Below are positions 7,496-16,260 of a DNA stretch of 32,771 nt, piece after piece; the stretch's first letter is position 1; every line of letters starts with the position of its first letter. The stretch is from positions 1,685 to 34,455 of the forward strand of contig JAHXIV010000017.1 of assembly GCA_025655455.1 (NCBI GenBank). Reading direction: 5' to 3'. The translations under genes and the position numbers were made by a program. This DNA comes from a gamma proteobacterium symbiont of Taylorina sp. Lineage in GTDB: Bacteria > Pseudomonadota > Gammaproteobacteria > GRL18. Below the pieces are notes generated by a model, which saw only the letters and a program-made list of their open reading frames with translations, was not told the origin of the DNA and did not search any database.

Positions 7496-8911
7496 ATGAC
7501 AAGATTTAAAAATATAATTTTTTTGCCCGTATTATTTATTATTTCTTTCTTTTGTTTAAATAATAGTGTCGCTTTACCGACCCATGACAGCCAACATCAA
7601 GAGCTTCCTTCACTGGCACCTATGTTAGAAAAGGTAACGCCGGCAGTCGTTAATATTTCAACTAAGGGTAATTATCAGGGTAGTAGTCAGCTGCCTGATT
7701 TTTTAAACGATCCTTTTCTTAAACGTTTTTTTCATTTTGATATGCCGGAACAAAATACTCAGCAGCAATCCCATGCACTGGGTTCCGGTGTGATTGTTAA
7801 TGCAAAAAAAGGTTATATTCTAACTAATAATCATGTCATTGATAATGCCAGCAAAATCCTTGTCACATTAAAAGATGGCCGTAAGTTAATTGCTGAACTT
7901 ATAGGCACTGATCCGCAAACAGATATTGCTGTACTCAAGGTTAATGAGGCTAATTTAACTGCACTAAAATTATCCAATTCTGATCAGCTCCGGGTAGGTG
8001 ATTTTGCTCTGGCAATCGGCCATCCTTTTGGTTTGGATCAAACTGTCACATCCGGTATCGTCAGTGGTTTAGGACGAAGCGGCCTGGGCATCGAGGGTTA
8101 TGAAGATTTTATTCAAACAGATGCTTCTATTAACCCGGGCAATTCCGGTGGTGCATTAGTCAATCTGCACGGTGAACTCATTGGAATTAACACCGCCATG
8201 TTTTCCAAAAGCGGCGGTAATATAGGAATTGGTTTTGCAATTCCTATAAATATGGCTAAAGCAGTGATGAATCAGTTAATCAAACACGGGAGTATTCAAC
8301 GCGGCATGCTGGGTGTACAGATACAGGACTTAACTCCAGAACTGGCTGCTGCCATCGGCACCAATGCAACTTATGGAGCCATAGTCTCCCAGGTAATACC
8401 AGATTCTGCAGCCAGCAAGTCAGGAATTAAAGCAGGCGATATTATTATTGCAGTCAATCAGCGTAAAACTCATAATTCTTCCAGTCTAAGAAATACTATT
8501 GCTTTAAAACGACCTGGTGATAGTGTTATTTTAAAAATTATAAGGGGAGAAAAGACACTTAAAATCTCAGCTATTATCGGGGGCGACAAGAGCATATCAT
8601 CCATATCTTCAGATAATACGGACAAACAGGTTTATCAGGCTCAGCAACTTCATCCGGCATTAGGCGGAGCCAGTCTGGTACAAAGCAGTCAGGGTCATGG
8701 CATTCAGGTATCAGCTGTAGAACATCAATCACCCGCCTGGCGTTCAGGCCTACGTTCTGATGACTTAATAGTGGCCATCAATAGAAGTCCGGTTGATTCC
8801 TTCCGTGACCTGGAAAAACTGGTCAAAAAAATGAGTAAGAAAAACCAGCGACACACCATTGCATTAAATATTCACCGGGGACATTCGGCTTTGTTTTTAG
8901 TCATTAGATAG
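7496..8911 (+). CDS. Do-family periplasmic serine protease (DegP/DegQ/MucD-like)
   Basis: Exported quality-control protease and chaperone. A signal peptide (about 1-27, ending SVA-LP) precedes a trypsin-like domain with catalytic His113 (TNNHVID), Asp143 (TDIAVLK) and Ser217 (NPGNSGGA). Two PDZ domains follow, at about 275-365 (RGMLGVQIQDL) and 385-470. The length of 471 aa suits DegP, DegQ or MucD, and I cannot choose between them from sequence alone. A strong AAGGAG lies upstream of the ATG. It probably shares a transcript with cbpA. Confidence 0.95.
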   Translation: MTRFKNIIFLPVLFIISFFCLNNSVALPTHDSQHQELPSLAPMLEKVTPAVVNISTKGNYQGSSQLPDFLNDPFLKRFFHFDMPEQNTQQQSHALGSGVIVNAKKGYILTNNHVIDNASKILVTLKDGRKLIAELIGTDPQTDIAVLKVNEANLTALKLSNSDQLRVGDFALAIGHPFGLDQTVTSGIVSGLGRSGLGIEGYEDFIQTDASINPGNSGGALVNLHGELIGINTAMFSKSGGNIGIGFAIPINMAKAVMNQLIKHGSIQRGMLGVQIQDLTPELAAAIGTNATYGAIVSQVIPDSAASKSGIKAGDIIIAVNQRKTHNSSSLRNTIALKRPGDSVILKIIRGEKTLKISAIIGGDKSISSISSDNTDKQVYQAQQLHPALGGASLVQSSQGHGIQVSAVEHQSPAWRSGLRSDDLIVAINRSPVDSFRDLEKLVKKMSKKNQRHTIALNIHRGHSALFLVIR

Positions 8912-9039
8912 AGATAGGTTTGCATATTAAATCATATTTGAGTTACAGATATTACACAGGGTTGAATGCTTTGCTAATGTTGAATCAATACATCTGCTGA
9001 AATACTCAGCCCCTTACTTAATCTCCTGATCATGTTCCA

Positions 9040-9915
9040 TCAAATCTGGAAGTCCAGGAAAATACCGATAAATATCACCATACCCAGCCAGTTATTGTTT
9101 AAAAAGGCTTCAAAGCAGGCTTTTTTTTCACGATTTCGGATCAAATATTGCTGGTAGATAGAAAAAAACGAAGCAGCCAGTATGCCTAGATAGAAATAAA
9201 CACCTGCCTTTAAGAAATAAGCAATTAAAATCATTCCAGCCAGAAATAATAGTTGTAAAATTGCCAGAATAAATTTATCGTTACCGGCAAAAATAATAGC
9301 TGTGGATTTTACACCAATTTTAAGGTCTTCTTCTCTGTCGGCCATGGCATACATGGTGTCATAGGCGACAATCCAGAGAATAGTCACTATATATAAAAGC
9401 CAGGCAATATCCGGAATATGATTGAGCTGTGCAGCAAAGCCCATGGGAATTGCCCAGCTAAAAGCCATACCCAGTATAATTTGAGGATAATAGGTATAGC
9501 GTTTCATAAAGGGATAAGCCGAGGCCAGCAGCAAGGCGACAAAGCTCAGTAAAATCGTATAAGTATTTAGAAAGAGAACCAATATAAATGCACAAAGAAT
9601 ACCTGCAAAAAAGACTCTTAAGGCTTCATTAGGAGAAACTTTACCTGAAGTAATGGGGCGGTGTCTGGTTCGCTCTATGCGGTGATCAATCTCTCTATCT
9701 GCATAATCATTAATGACACAACCTGCTGAACGCATAATGAAGACACCAAGAGAAAAAATAATCAGTATGGAGATTGGAGGTATACCTTCAGCCGCAATCC
9801 ATAATGCCCAGAACGTTGGCCATAAGAGTAGATAGGTTCCAATAGGCCGATCCATTCTCATGAGTAAATAATATTGTTCTAAGCGTTCTTTTAAATAAAT
9901 GCTGTTTATATTCAA
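9040..9915 (-). CDS. ubiA: 4-hydroxybenzoate octaprenyltransferase
   Basis: Integral membrane prenyltransferase that attaches the polyprenyl tail to 4-hydroxybenzoate in ubiquinone synthesis. It has the two Asp-rich motifs of the UbiA family, NDYADREID (about residue 70) and YAMADREED (about 190), the LMRMDRPIG start region and multiple hydrophobic helices. I prefer the TTG at 9913-9915, four bases after the ubiC stop, with AGGGA upstream; this leaves an N-terminus close to the E. coli length. A TTG at 9958-9960 would extend the frame 15 residues into ubiC. The start is uncertain. It is the last gene of the perM-DUF3108-ubiC-ubiA run. Confidence 0.95.
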   Translation of the reverse strand: MNINSIYLKERLEQYYLLMRMDRPIGTYLLLWPTFWALWIAAEGIPPISILIIFSLGVFIMRSAGCVINDYADREIDHRIERTRHRPITSGKVSPNEALRVFFAGILCAFILVLFLNTYTILLSFVALLLASAYPFMKRYTYYPQIILGMAFSWAIPMGFAAQLNHIPDIAWLLYIVTILWIVAYDTMYAMADREEDLKIGVKSTAIIFAGNDKFILAILQLLFLAGMILIAYFLKAGVYFYLGILAASFFSIYQQYLIRNREKKACFEAFLNNNWLGMVIFIGIFLDFQI

Positions 9916-9919
9916 TCGT

Positions 9920-10579
9920 TCAGTTTCCCTGGCAAATATCCGGCAGAAAGACTTCTGCAACTAATAAAGGTTTATCTGCAAGTCTGAAAACTGAACGTCT
10001 GGCCCAGATGTGATCCGGCTGTGGGCTAAGACTAAACAGTGCTGAATCAAATAATTGATATCCCTGTTTTAATTGCGCCACTTCCATAACATCCCTTTCC
10101 AAATCCGGCTGAGAAAAAAGAAATTCTCCCAGCGGTCTATTGCCTAAGTCTGCAAGTTGTTTTTGCTCTCCTGTCAGAGTTTGAGCCGGAATAATAGTAC
10201 GTGCGTAAATAAGTGGTGTTTCGCCACAAAAAAGTAATACCTCCCGAATTAAAGCTTTACAATGCTTTTCAAGGTTCAGTCGCTGCATCTCGTCATCCAG
10301 GGGAATAGCCATCCCCTGACTTAAAACCTGCACAGAAAAATTATTGTGATAATGGTTTTGGCAATGGTTTTTTACTCTTAAAGTTAAAGAGCCGTTATCT
10401 AACAACCACTCACGAGTGTTTTCCTGCAGCGTGGATGGTGTAATGGAGTCAACAGCCTGCCAGTGCGGGACGAGGTTTATTTTTTTTGTAATTGGTGGTT
10501 GTGGAATAGCCGGCATTTTTATAAAGAAATTAAGGTTAGTTGACAGGAGTCTGATATTAACACAAACACCGGAAGTCAT
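9920..10579 (-). CDS. ubiC: chorismate lyase
   Basis: Converts chorismate to 4-hydroxybenzoate plus pyruvate, the first committed step of ubiquinone synthesis, and feeds the adjacent ubiA. Family features are visible in order: the WLLDNGSLT segment, LIREVLLFCGETPLIYARTIIP, LGNRPLGEFLF, a WARRSVFRL motif and the C-terminal KPLLVAEVFLP. The frame gives 219 aa, longer than E. coli UbiC. An internal ATG at 10514-10516 (starting MPAIPQP) would give 198 aa and may be the true start, since no Shine-Dalgarno stands out at either. Confidence 0.95.
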   Translation of the reverse strand: MTSGVCVNIRLLSTNLNFFIKMPAIPQPPITKKINLVPHWQAVDSITPSTLQENTREWLLDNGSLTLRVKNHCQNHYHNNFSVQVLSQGMAIPLDDEMQRLNLEKHCKALIREVLLFCGETPLIYARTIIPAQTLTGEQKQLADLGNRPLGEFLFSQPDLERDVMEVAQLKQGYQLFDSALFSLSPQPDHIWARRSVFRLADKPLLVAEVFLPDICQGN

Positions 10580-10584
10580 AAATA

Positions 10585-11514
10585 TTAATCAGATAAAGGA
10601 CTGGTTAAATCGACGGAAATATACCCTAAAGGTGCATCCATAATAAAACGCAGGGGGATTTTTTTCTTATCATCGCTGAGCCAGGTATAAAAGAATTTAT
10701 CTTGTCTATCATTGGTTTCAATTTTATATTGACTGGATAGAATTTTCTTACCATTAATTTCAAGCTCTTCTTTTCCCATGGACTTAATTTTATAGCTGCG
10801 AATATCATCTGAAACGGCTATACAAATTTTACTTTTATTTAGTATTTTTATAGTGCGTAAATAATAAATAAATGATAAGGGATCCAGAATCATTGAGTGA
10901 CTAATTTCATCACCCATTCCTTTATAAATTAAATCATTGTTATGGTTATTTAATGATAGAAATTTTTCAGGGAAATCTGGATATTTCTGTTTATTAAACC
11001 GATCCGTCTTTTTTTCTCTTTTTTTAAATAAGTGTGTTTGCTTATTTTTCCAGTCCAGCCATAGCACATCATGCTTATTGTTCCTACCCTGATCGATTTG
11101 TTCTACCAATAAGGTTTTTGTCAGGGATGCATTCATTGTCGTGGTATAAGTATAACGAACAGGATGAATAATTTCTGCTTTAAGATAATTTTCACTGCTC
11201 ACATCAAGAATAAATTGATGAAAACTTTTATCCCCTGCCGCTGCATGATCCGGCATTATTATATCTGCATAAAAAGTCATTTTAACATCCGCCAGATCAG
11301 CCCGAATAAAGGAAGTTAATATTCCCCGATAACTGAGCTTATAGGAGAGTGTTTCTCCTGATGAAAAAGGTTGATGTGGAGAAACAGGCAGTAATGAAGC
11401 AGCAAGAACATTACTTAAGCACATCAAAAAAAGTAGCAACAGAACTTGCTGTATATATTTACAACAGGAGTCGAATATAATTTTAGCTTTCTGAAACAGA
11501 GAGTTCTTCTTCAT
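10585..11514 (-). CDS. DUF3108 family exported protein
   Basis: A 309-aa protein with a hydrophobic N-terminal segment (about 21-38, VLLLLFLMCLSNVLA) that looks like a signal peptide. The mature part resembles DUF3108: an early ETLSYKLSYRGILTSFIRADL, and a late FYTWLSDDKKKIPLRFIMDAPLG. The family is periplasmic and of unknown function. The gene starts inside the end of the upstream perM-like gene (32-bp overlap) and stops 5 bp before ubiC, so it is probably translated by coupling; there is no clear Shine-Dalgarno. Assignment is from pattern recognition, not a profile search. Confidence 0.8.
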   Translation of the reverse strand: MKKNSLFQKAKIIFDSCCKYIQQVLLLLFLMCLSNVLAASLLPVSPHQPFSSGETLSYKLSYRGILTSFIRADLADVKMTFYADIIMPDHAAAGDKSFHQFILDVSSENYLKAEIIHPVRYTYTTTMNASLTKTLLVEQIDQGRNNKHDVLWLDWKNKQTHLFKKREKKTDRFNKQKYPDFPEKFLSLNNHNNDLIYKGMGDEISHSMILDPLSFIYYLRTIKILNKSKICIAVSDDIRSYKIKSMGKEELEINGKKILSSQYKIETNDRQDKFFYTWLSDDKKKIPLRFIMDAPLGYISVDLTSPLSD

Positions 11515-12559
11515 CAGGGATTGACGGCCATGCTCTAATCACAGAATTGACAAGAGTACCTAGTGGAATGGCAAAAAATATTCCCCAAAATCCCCATAGA
11601 CCTCCAAAAAACAAAATAGCAACAATAATAGCCACAGGATGTAAATTAACCACTTCTGAAAAAAGTAATGGAACAATAACATTACCATCCAAAGCCTGAA
11701 TAATGCCATATGCAATCATTAACCAGGCAAAATCACTAGTCCAGCCCCATTGAAAAAATGCAATCAATGCAACAGGAATTGTTACCAGGGTCGCACCAAT
11801 ATATGGTACCACAACAGATAAACCGACCAGGAATGAAATCAGCAAGGCATATTTTAATCCCAAAAAAGTAAAGGTAGTAAAACATATTGCAGAGATAATG
11901 GTAATTTCCCAAAATTTTCCGCGTACATAATTACCAATTTGTTGATCCATTTCTTCCCATACCCGGGTCGATAATTGGGTATTTTCAGGAAAAAAGTGGA
12001 GAAACCAGTTTAGAATTTTTTCTTTGTCCTTTAAAAAAAAGAACACCAGCAGTGGAGCCAGAATCAGGTAGATCATGATAGTAATACTCCCTTGAATAGA
12101 ATTCAGAGAGAAGGTTAAGACTGTTTTTCCCATTGAAGTGACTTCTGATTGAATTTGAGAAATTAATACCGTAATGGATTCTTCTGATATAAAGTTATAA
12201 TTTTGAGGAAGCCGCAATAAGAGCTGCCTGCCCTGCTCAATATATTTTGGTGTATCGCTTATCAGATCAGTAATCTGATCCCATAACAATGGGGTTATAA
12301 CAAATAAGGTAATCATTAATGAGGCAAGAAACCCAACAAAAACAAGGATCACTGAAGCAAGTCTGTGCTTAATCAGGCGACTGAAGATAGCCACAATGCC
12401 TTCTAATAAATAGGCTATAACAATAGCAGAAAAAACAGGTGTTAAGGTATCATTAAACAGCAGTACAATGGTAAAAGAAAGCACCAGAAATATCACTAAA
12501 AAGACCACCTGAGGATCTGAAAAATGTCTCTGGAACCAATTGTTAATAATTTTTATCAT
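11483..12559 (-). CDS. AI-2E family transporter / PerM-like permease
   Basis: A 358-aa polytopic inner-membrane protein. The N-terminal half has helix pairs around 15-90, a periplasmic or cytosolic middle region (about 95-150), and a C-terminal membrane part with the family-typical VGLSVVVPYIGATLVTIPVAL and IVPLLFSEVVNLHPVAIIVAILFFGGLWGFWGIFFAIPLGTLV regions. Members include E. coli PerM and TqsA, so AI-2 export is only one possible role. The start ATG has a purine-rich AGAAAGAAGA upstream. It is the first gene of the overlapping run toward ubiA. Confidence 0.92.
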   Translation of the reverse strand: MIKIINNWFQRHFSDPQVVFLVIFLVLSFTIVLLFNDTLTPVFSAIVIAYLLEGIVAIFSRLIKHRLASVILVFVGFLASLMITLFVITPLLWDQITDLISDTPKYIEQGRQLLLRLPQNYNFISEESITVLISQIQSEVTSMGKTVLTFSLNSIQGSITIMIYLILAPLLVFFFLKDKEKILNWFLHFFPENTQLSTRVWEEMDQQIGNYVRGKFWEITIISAICFTTFTFLGLKYALLISFLVGLSVVVPYIGATLVTIPVALIAFFQWGWTSDFAWLMIAYGIIQALDGNVIVPLLFSEVVNLHPVAIIVAILFFGGLWGFWGIFFAIPLGTLVNSVIRAWPSIPDEEELSVSES

Positions 12560-12586
12560 TCTTCTTTCTGACCTGAATTTTAATGT

Positions 12587-12946
12587 TTAGGGATTTTTAA
12601 GGTTAAATTTATCATAATGATTCTGAAATAATTTCTCCAGTTTATCGATCACCTCTACGGCAGAACGCCCCTGTAACATATGCTCAGACATCAGTGCTGC
12701 CGTTTCATTCATCAGCTTATCTTTTTTCAGCATGGGGTAAGTTGCAGATAAGCGCTTTATTGCTGCAATCACCTTCTCTTCTTCAGGTCTGGGGATATTC
12801 ACTAATGATAGTTGCTCTTCCACACCACTGCGGCCTTCCTGTTCTGCTTTTTGCAATAAAAATTGTGCAAAAGCCATGAGGCTATTCTGGTCATTATCAT
12901 CCAGATCCGAGAAGACATTTAATAACTTTTTTTCAGTTTTGTTCAT
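12587..12946 (-). CDS. small hypothetical protein
   Basis: I do not recognise this 119-aa product. It appears all-helical and highly charged, with no signal peptide or membrane segment. An N-terminal part reads LNVFSDLDDNDQNSLMAFA and FLLQKAEQEG, then IPRPEEEKVIAAIKRLSATYP, then a C-terminal helix LQGRSAVEVIDKLEKLFQNHY. The ATG at 12944-12946 has GAGGAA nine bases upstream; an upstream GTG at 12980-12982 would add 12 residues. It lies 28 bp before the perM-like gene and about 100 bp after the GTPase genes, so it could belong to either group. The helical pattern would suit a small adaptor or regulator; that is a guess. Confidence 0.7.
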   Translation of the reverse strand: MNKTEKKLLNVFSDLDDNDQNSLMAFAQFLLQKAEQEGRSGVEEQLSLVNIPRPEEEKVIAAIKRLSATYPMLKKDKLMNETAALMSEHMLQGRSAVEVIDKLEKLFQNHYDKFNLKNP

Positions 12947-12999
12947 AGAATCAACTTCCTCAGCCCCTCTAAGTAAATTCACAAATCAACCAAACTATT

Positions 13000-13028
13000 A
13001 TTTGTAGAAATTTAATGTTACTACAAAT
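13000..13028. repeat. 8-bp inverted repeat between GTPase gene and small ORF
   Basis: ATTTGTAG (13000-13007) and CTACAAAT (13021-13028) flank a 13-base loop in the gap after the downstream GTPase gene. There is no good U-run, so it is a poor terminator; it could be an operator for the small ORF. Confidence 0.35.
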
Positions 13029-13052
13029 GATGGTGGACAAATCGAAGTCTGG

Positions 13053-14528
13053 CTAATGGCTTTTTAAAGAAAGGATAGATTTATATTCCTGTTTTAAACG
13101 ATCCATTATATCACCTTTTGCCTGTTTCATAATTGAATCACGATCCATAGAATTTAAAATCGTCTGAACGGCCTCCCTAGCACCGGATTCACCCCATGAT
13201 TTTCCCTGTCTGAGATATTTTTGTGCGGCTTTACCCACGACCAGTGTACTATAATAGGCAACCGCACCCTGAGCAGATGCAGTTAATAATATTGACAGCC
13301 CCCCCGTACCTAACTTCAATAAGCTGGAAATTGAATAAACGCCCAAGGTAGTTCCTATCAAAAGAACCATTTGTCCTGCAATCGTGGTAATCAGTTCGCC
13401 TGCTTCTTTATTGGTCAATGGTAAATTGTACAATTTGGATAAATGTACCACTAATGTGACATCAATAACAGCCGCAGCCATTAAATCAGTAATCGGAATC
13501 GGGTTAATGGCAACGGCTACGCCTTTTGAAACACAATAAGTATGAATTAACTTTTCAGCCACTTCACTACGCACCAGCATAATCTTATCCGTAATCTGAT
13601 CGGAAAGACTGCCGGCAAATAAACTGGCATTAATTGCTGCCAGAGTTTTCCCTTCATCCTTAACAATAGACCACAAACAGGTTTTTAATTCGACCACATC
13701 AGCAGGAAATTCCTTAATCGTTTCTGTTTCATTACCTGTCTCATCTACAATAATATATTGCTTTGTCGATGCTCTTGAGGTAGCCAGAACGATATTCTCT
13801 GCTGCGACCAATCCTGCAGTTTTTTGGGTCAGATTATCCAATAGTTCTTTTTTTTCTGCTTTGGTATACCGATCAGCCTTATTTAAAACCAGCACAATGG
13901 GTCTGGATTCAGCAACCAGCTGCTGTAAAGCCTGGTATTCTGTTTCCGTCATATCACTATCAACCACAAAAAGGATAATATCTGAACGAGAGGCAACATC
14001 ATGTGCCATTTTTTCCCGTTGTTTACCATTAATTTCATTGATACCGGGGGTATCAATAAAATAAACCCCGCCTTCTTCATATTCCTGCCAGCTGGCAAAC
14101 TTGTTATGTTTGGTTTCACCATGCAGCGGACTGGTAGAGAATTGCTCTTCTCCGATCAGGGCATTTAAAAGGGAGGATTTACCAACACTGACTCGTCCCA
14201 GAACAGAAATATGAATATGTTCCTGTTCAATTTTTTCCAGCATTTTTTCTACCTGCTGAAAATCTTCCTGCAATGATTCCCGCACATGCTGAGGAACACG
14301 ATTATCATCCAATAAATGAGACAGACTTTCTTTTGCAATAGTCAGATGCTCATCACCACTTCTGATTATTTCCTCATCCTGCTTTTCATTTTTCAACACA
14401 TTGTGCAGATGCTTATATGAAAGCTGTTGTGACAATTCGCTAATTTTGTCTGTAGACTGCTTAATTATCTTTTCGGAGCTTGAGGACCATTTTGATAAAA
14501 TCTTTTGTGCGCGATTTAATATTTTCAC
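13053..14528 (-). CDS. GTPase with C-terminal DUF697-like membrane domain
   Basis: A 491-aa protein. An N-terminal helical region (1-105) is followed by a G domain with G1 GRVSVGKSS (111-119), G3 DTPG (159-162) and G4 NKAD (216-219). The C-terminal third (about 325-450) has Gly/Ala-rich hydrophobic segments and the NPIPITDLMAAAVIDVTL pattern of the DUF697/YcjF-like domain, implying membrane association. The start is GTG (14526-14528) with AAGGAA eight bases upstream, inside the 3' end of the upstream GTPase gene (68-bp overlap). The paired arrangement suggests the two work together. Substrate and role are unknown; YcjX/YcjF-type envelope-stress or membrane functions are possible. Confidence 0.85.
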   Translation of the reverse strand: MKILNRAQKILSKWSSSSEKIIKQSTDKISELSQQLSYKHLHNVLKNEKQDEEIIRSGDEHLTIAKESLSHLLDDNRVPQHVRESLQEDFQQVEKMLEKIEQEHIHISVLGRVSVGKSSLLNALIGEEQFSTSPLHGETKHNKFASWQEYEEGGVYFIDTPGINEINGKQREKMAHDVASRSDIILFVVDSDMTETEYQALQQLVAESRPIVLVLNKADRYTKAEKKELLDNLTQKTAGLVAAENIVLATSRASTKQYIIVDETGNETETIKEFPADVVELKTCLWSIVKDEGKTLAAINASLFAGSLSDQITDKIMLVRSEVAEKLIHTYCVSKGVAVAINPIPITDLMAAAVIDVTLVVHLSKLYNLPLTNKEAGELITTIAGQMVLLIGTTLGVYSISSLLKLGTGGLSILLTASAQGAVAYYSTLVVGKAAQKYLRQGKSWGESGAREAVQTILNSMDRDSIMKQAKGDIMDRLKQEYKSILSLKSH

Positions 14529-16170
14529 TCAATTGTTCCTTATACAAATCACTGACCAGAGCAGGTGATAATTCACCTGTTACTTCTAAAGTTCTGGCAA
14601 CAGAACGTCCCAAGGTGTCAAATATCATACCATAGGCCACGGCATGCATTAAACCGCCGGTTACTGTCCCTATTCCAGGAAAAGCTTTAAAGCCATTGCC
14701 TGCAATTGCCAACAATAATGGCAAAGTTTTTTTCATACGTGATTGTATCAGTTCAATCAGTTTATTGGCATCAATATCATTGGCCGGCACATCATAAATT
14801 TTACATAAGTCTTTGATCATATGAATACCCAGATAGCCCTGCACCAATAAATCGGTGCCCGGGCTTATCGTTGCTATTGCTGCAACCATAGCTTTATTGG
14901 TATAACTTTTCACCAGACGGTGACTTTGTGAATGCTTAAACAACACATCCAGTTCATCCAGTTTATTATTGATCATACTGGCCACCGATTTTTCTCTCAG
15001 TTGTTCCAGTTGATCCACACCATAATTCTCCATCATGATAAGCAGCTGTTTCTGCAAAGCTTTTATATCTGGTTCAATAGAACGCTGTACCCGTTGTTCT
15101 TCCCCATCAGGAGTAAGGCGAATAACCTCACGTGTTCCACCGGCACTGATACTCAATACCGGCACATCCCTGAGTGATATTGTTTGTATTGCCGTTTCCT
15201 CAATAGTTTGCTGTATTGTTTCCTTTATATGTGAAATAATCAGTTGTCGTTCTGCTTCATTATATTGATCGGACTTATTCAATGCCACAATACAAGGTTT
15301 CGATAATAATAAAATAGCCTCTAATTCATCGAACTGAGTGGCCGTTAAATCACCATCACATAGATAGATAACAATATGCGCTCGTCGCACTTCTTCTGCT
15401 GCCAGGATATCATGTTCAACAACTTGCTGTTTTTCATTAATCTCTTCATTTTCCTGCAGATCCAGTTGTTCATTCACCTGCTCATTCAAACCGGGCATAT
15501 CAGTCAATATATAACATTGTTCTGATGCATCATTTCTACTCCAGTGGTAATGATTAACTTCACGTGTTGTCCCCCCAATTACACTGGTTTCAATACTGGG
15601 TGTATCTCCTTCACCACTTCCATTAGAATTAGAAATCAAAGCCTTAATTAAAGAACTTTTACCACTGCTAATATCTCCAAATAAGGCAATATATAATGTC
15701 TGCTGTATTTTTCGACGATTATATTCTTCCAATTCGGCTCGTATTGCAATGACTTCAGGAGAAGCTTCAAATTCAGCCTTCCATTTTTGATCTATCAACG
15801 CTGTTTTTTTCTGTGCTTCAGTTGATACTTTTGAGTTATTTATCTGACACTTTTCAGGCACATCAAAACCCAGATTTTCAAAACGACTGGTCACAGTGTC
15901 CATATTATTACTGAGAGTTTCATTTTTTTTCTTAATATCAGCTGGCTTGTTTTTTACTATTAATAAACGCCAGATAATCCGGCCAAACACCATTGAAAGT
16001 AAAAATACCGCCACAGCATAAGACCAGATAAGCCAGTCAGGTTTTTGCTGTAATTGTTCTAATACAGAAAAAGAAAGATTGGTAACAAAAAGAACAGCAA
16101 CTAAAAAAATGAAAAATAATAAGACAACCAGGGCTGTCATTAATATGCGGGTTGATGGGAGTTTAATCAT
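14461..16170 (-). CDS. membrane-anchored GTPase with DUF697-like domain
   Basis: A 569-aa protein. Two N-terminal transmembrane helices (about 8-30 and 46-70) precede a charged linker and a G domain with G1 GDISSGKSS (165-173), G3 DMPG (224-227) and G4 NKSD (298-301). The Thr-containing switch region (VIGGTTREV) resembles Era-like GTPases. The C-terminal part (about 420-545) carries ISPGTDLLVQGYLGIHMIKDL, comparable to the NPIPITD-type segment of its neighbour. It is a distant paralogue of the downstream GTPase, sharing architecture but not close sequence, and differs in having the N-terminal anchor. Function is not known to me. Confidence 0.85.
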   Translation of the reverse strand: MIKLPSTRILMTALVVLLFFIFLVAVLFVTNLSFSVLEQLQQKPDWLIWSYAVAVFLLSMVFGRIIWRLLIVKNKPADIKKKNETLSNNMDTVTSRFENLGFDVPEKCQINNSKVSTEAQKKTALIDQKWKAEFEASPEVIAIRAELEEYNRRKIQQTLYIALFGDISSGKSSLIKALISNSNGSGEGDTPSIETSVIGGTTREVNHYHWSRNDASEQCYILTDMPGLNEQVNEQLDLQENEEINEKQQVVEHDILAAEEVRRAHIVIYLCDGDLTATQFDELEAILLLSKPCIVALNKSDQYNEAERQLIISHIKETIQQTIEETAIQTISLRDVPVLSISAGGTREVIRLTPDGEEQRVQRSIEPDIKALQKQLLIMMENYGVDQLEQLREKSVASMINNKLDELDVLFKHSQSHRLVKSYTNKAMVAAIATISPGTDLLVQGYLGIHMIKDLCKIYDVPANDIDANKLIELIQSRMKKTLPLLLAIAGNGFKAFPGIGTVTGGLMHAVAYGMIFDTLGRSVARTLEVTGELSPALVSDLYKEQLSENIKSRTKDFIKMVLKLRKDN

Positions 16171-16195
16171 AGAAGAAAAATAATACTATCCGGAA

Positions 16196-16235
16196 GGGGT
16201 CAGAGTCAAATAATGCGGCTAATATTTGCTCTGAC
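16196..16235. repeat. REP-like palindrome upstream of the GTPase operon
   Basis: GTCAGAG (16199-16205) and CTCTGAC (16229-16235) form an inverted repeat, and the pairing continues inward (CAAATA with TATTTG, one bulged base). It is preceded by GGG, giving the GGGGTCAGAGTCAAAT string that, from memory, recurs in bacterial genomes in REP-type palindromes linked to Y1 transposases. It occupies most of the 90-bp gap and may end transcription from the upstream gene. Confidence 0.6.
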
Positions 16236-16260
16236 ACAGAGATAACAAACAATCAGCTAA

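Noticed and set aside
13053..16170. Bacterial dynamin pair
   Set aside because: Two adjacent membrane-type GTPases suggest it, but the G domains are Era/YcjX-like in size and the C-termini resemble DUF697, without the long helical stalk of dynamins.
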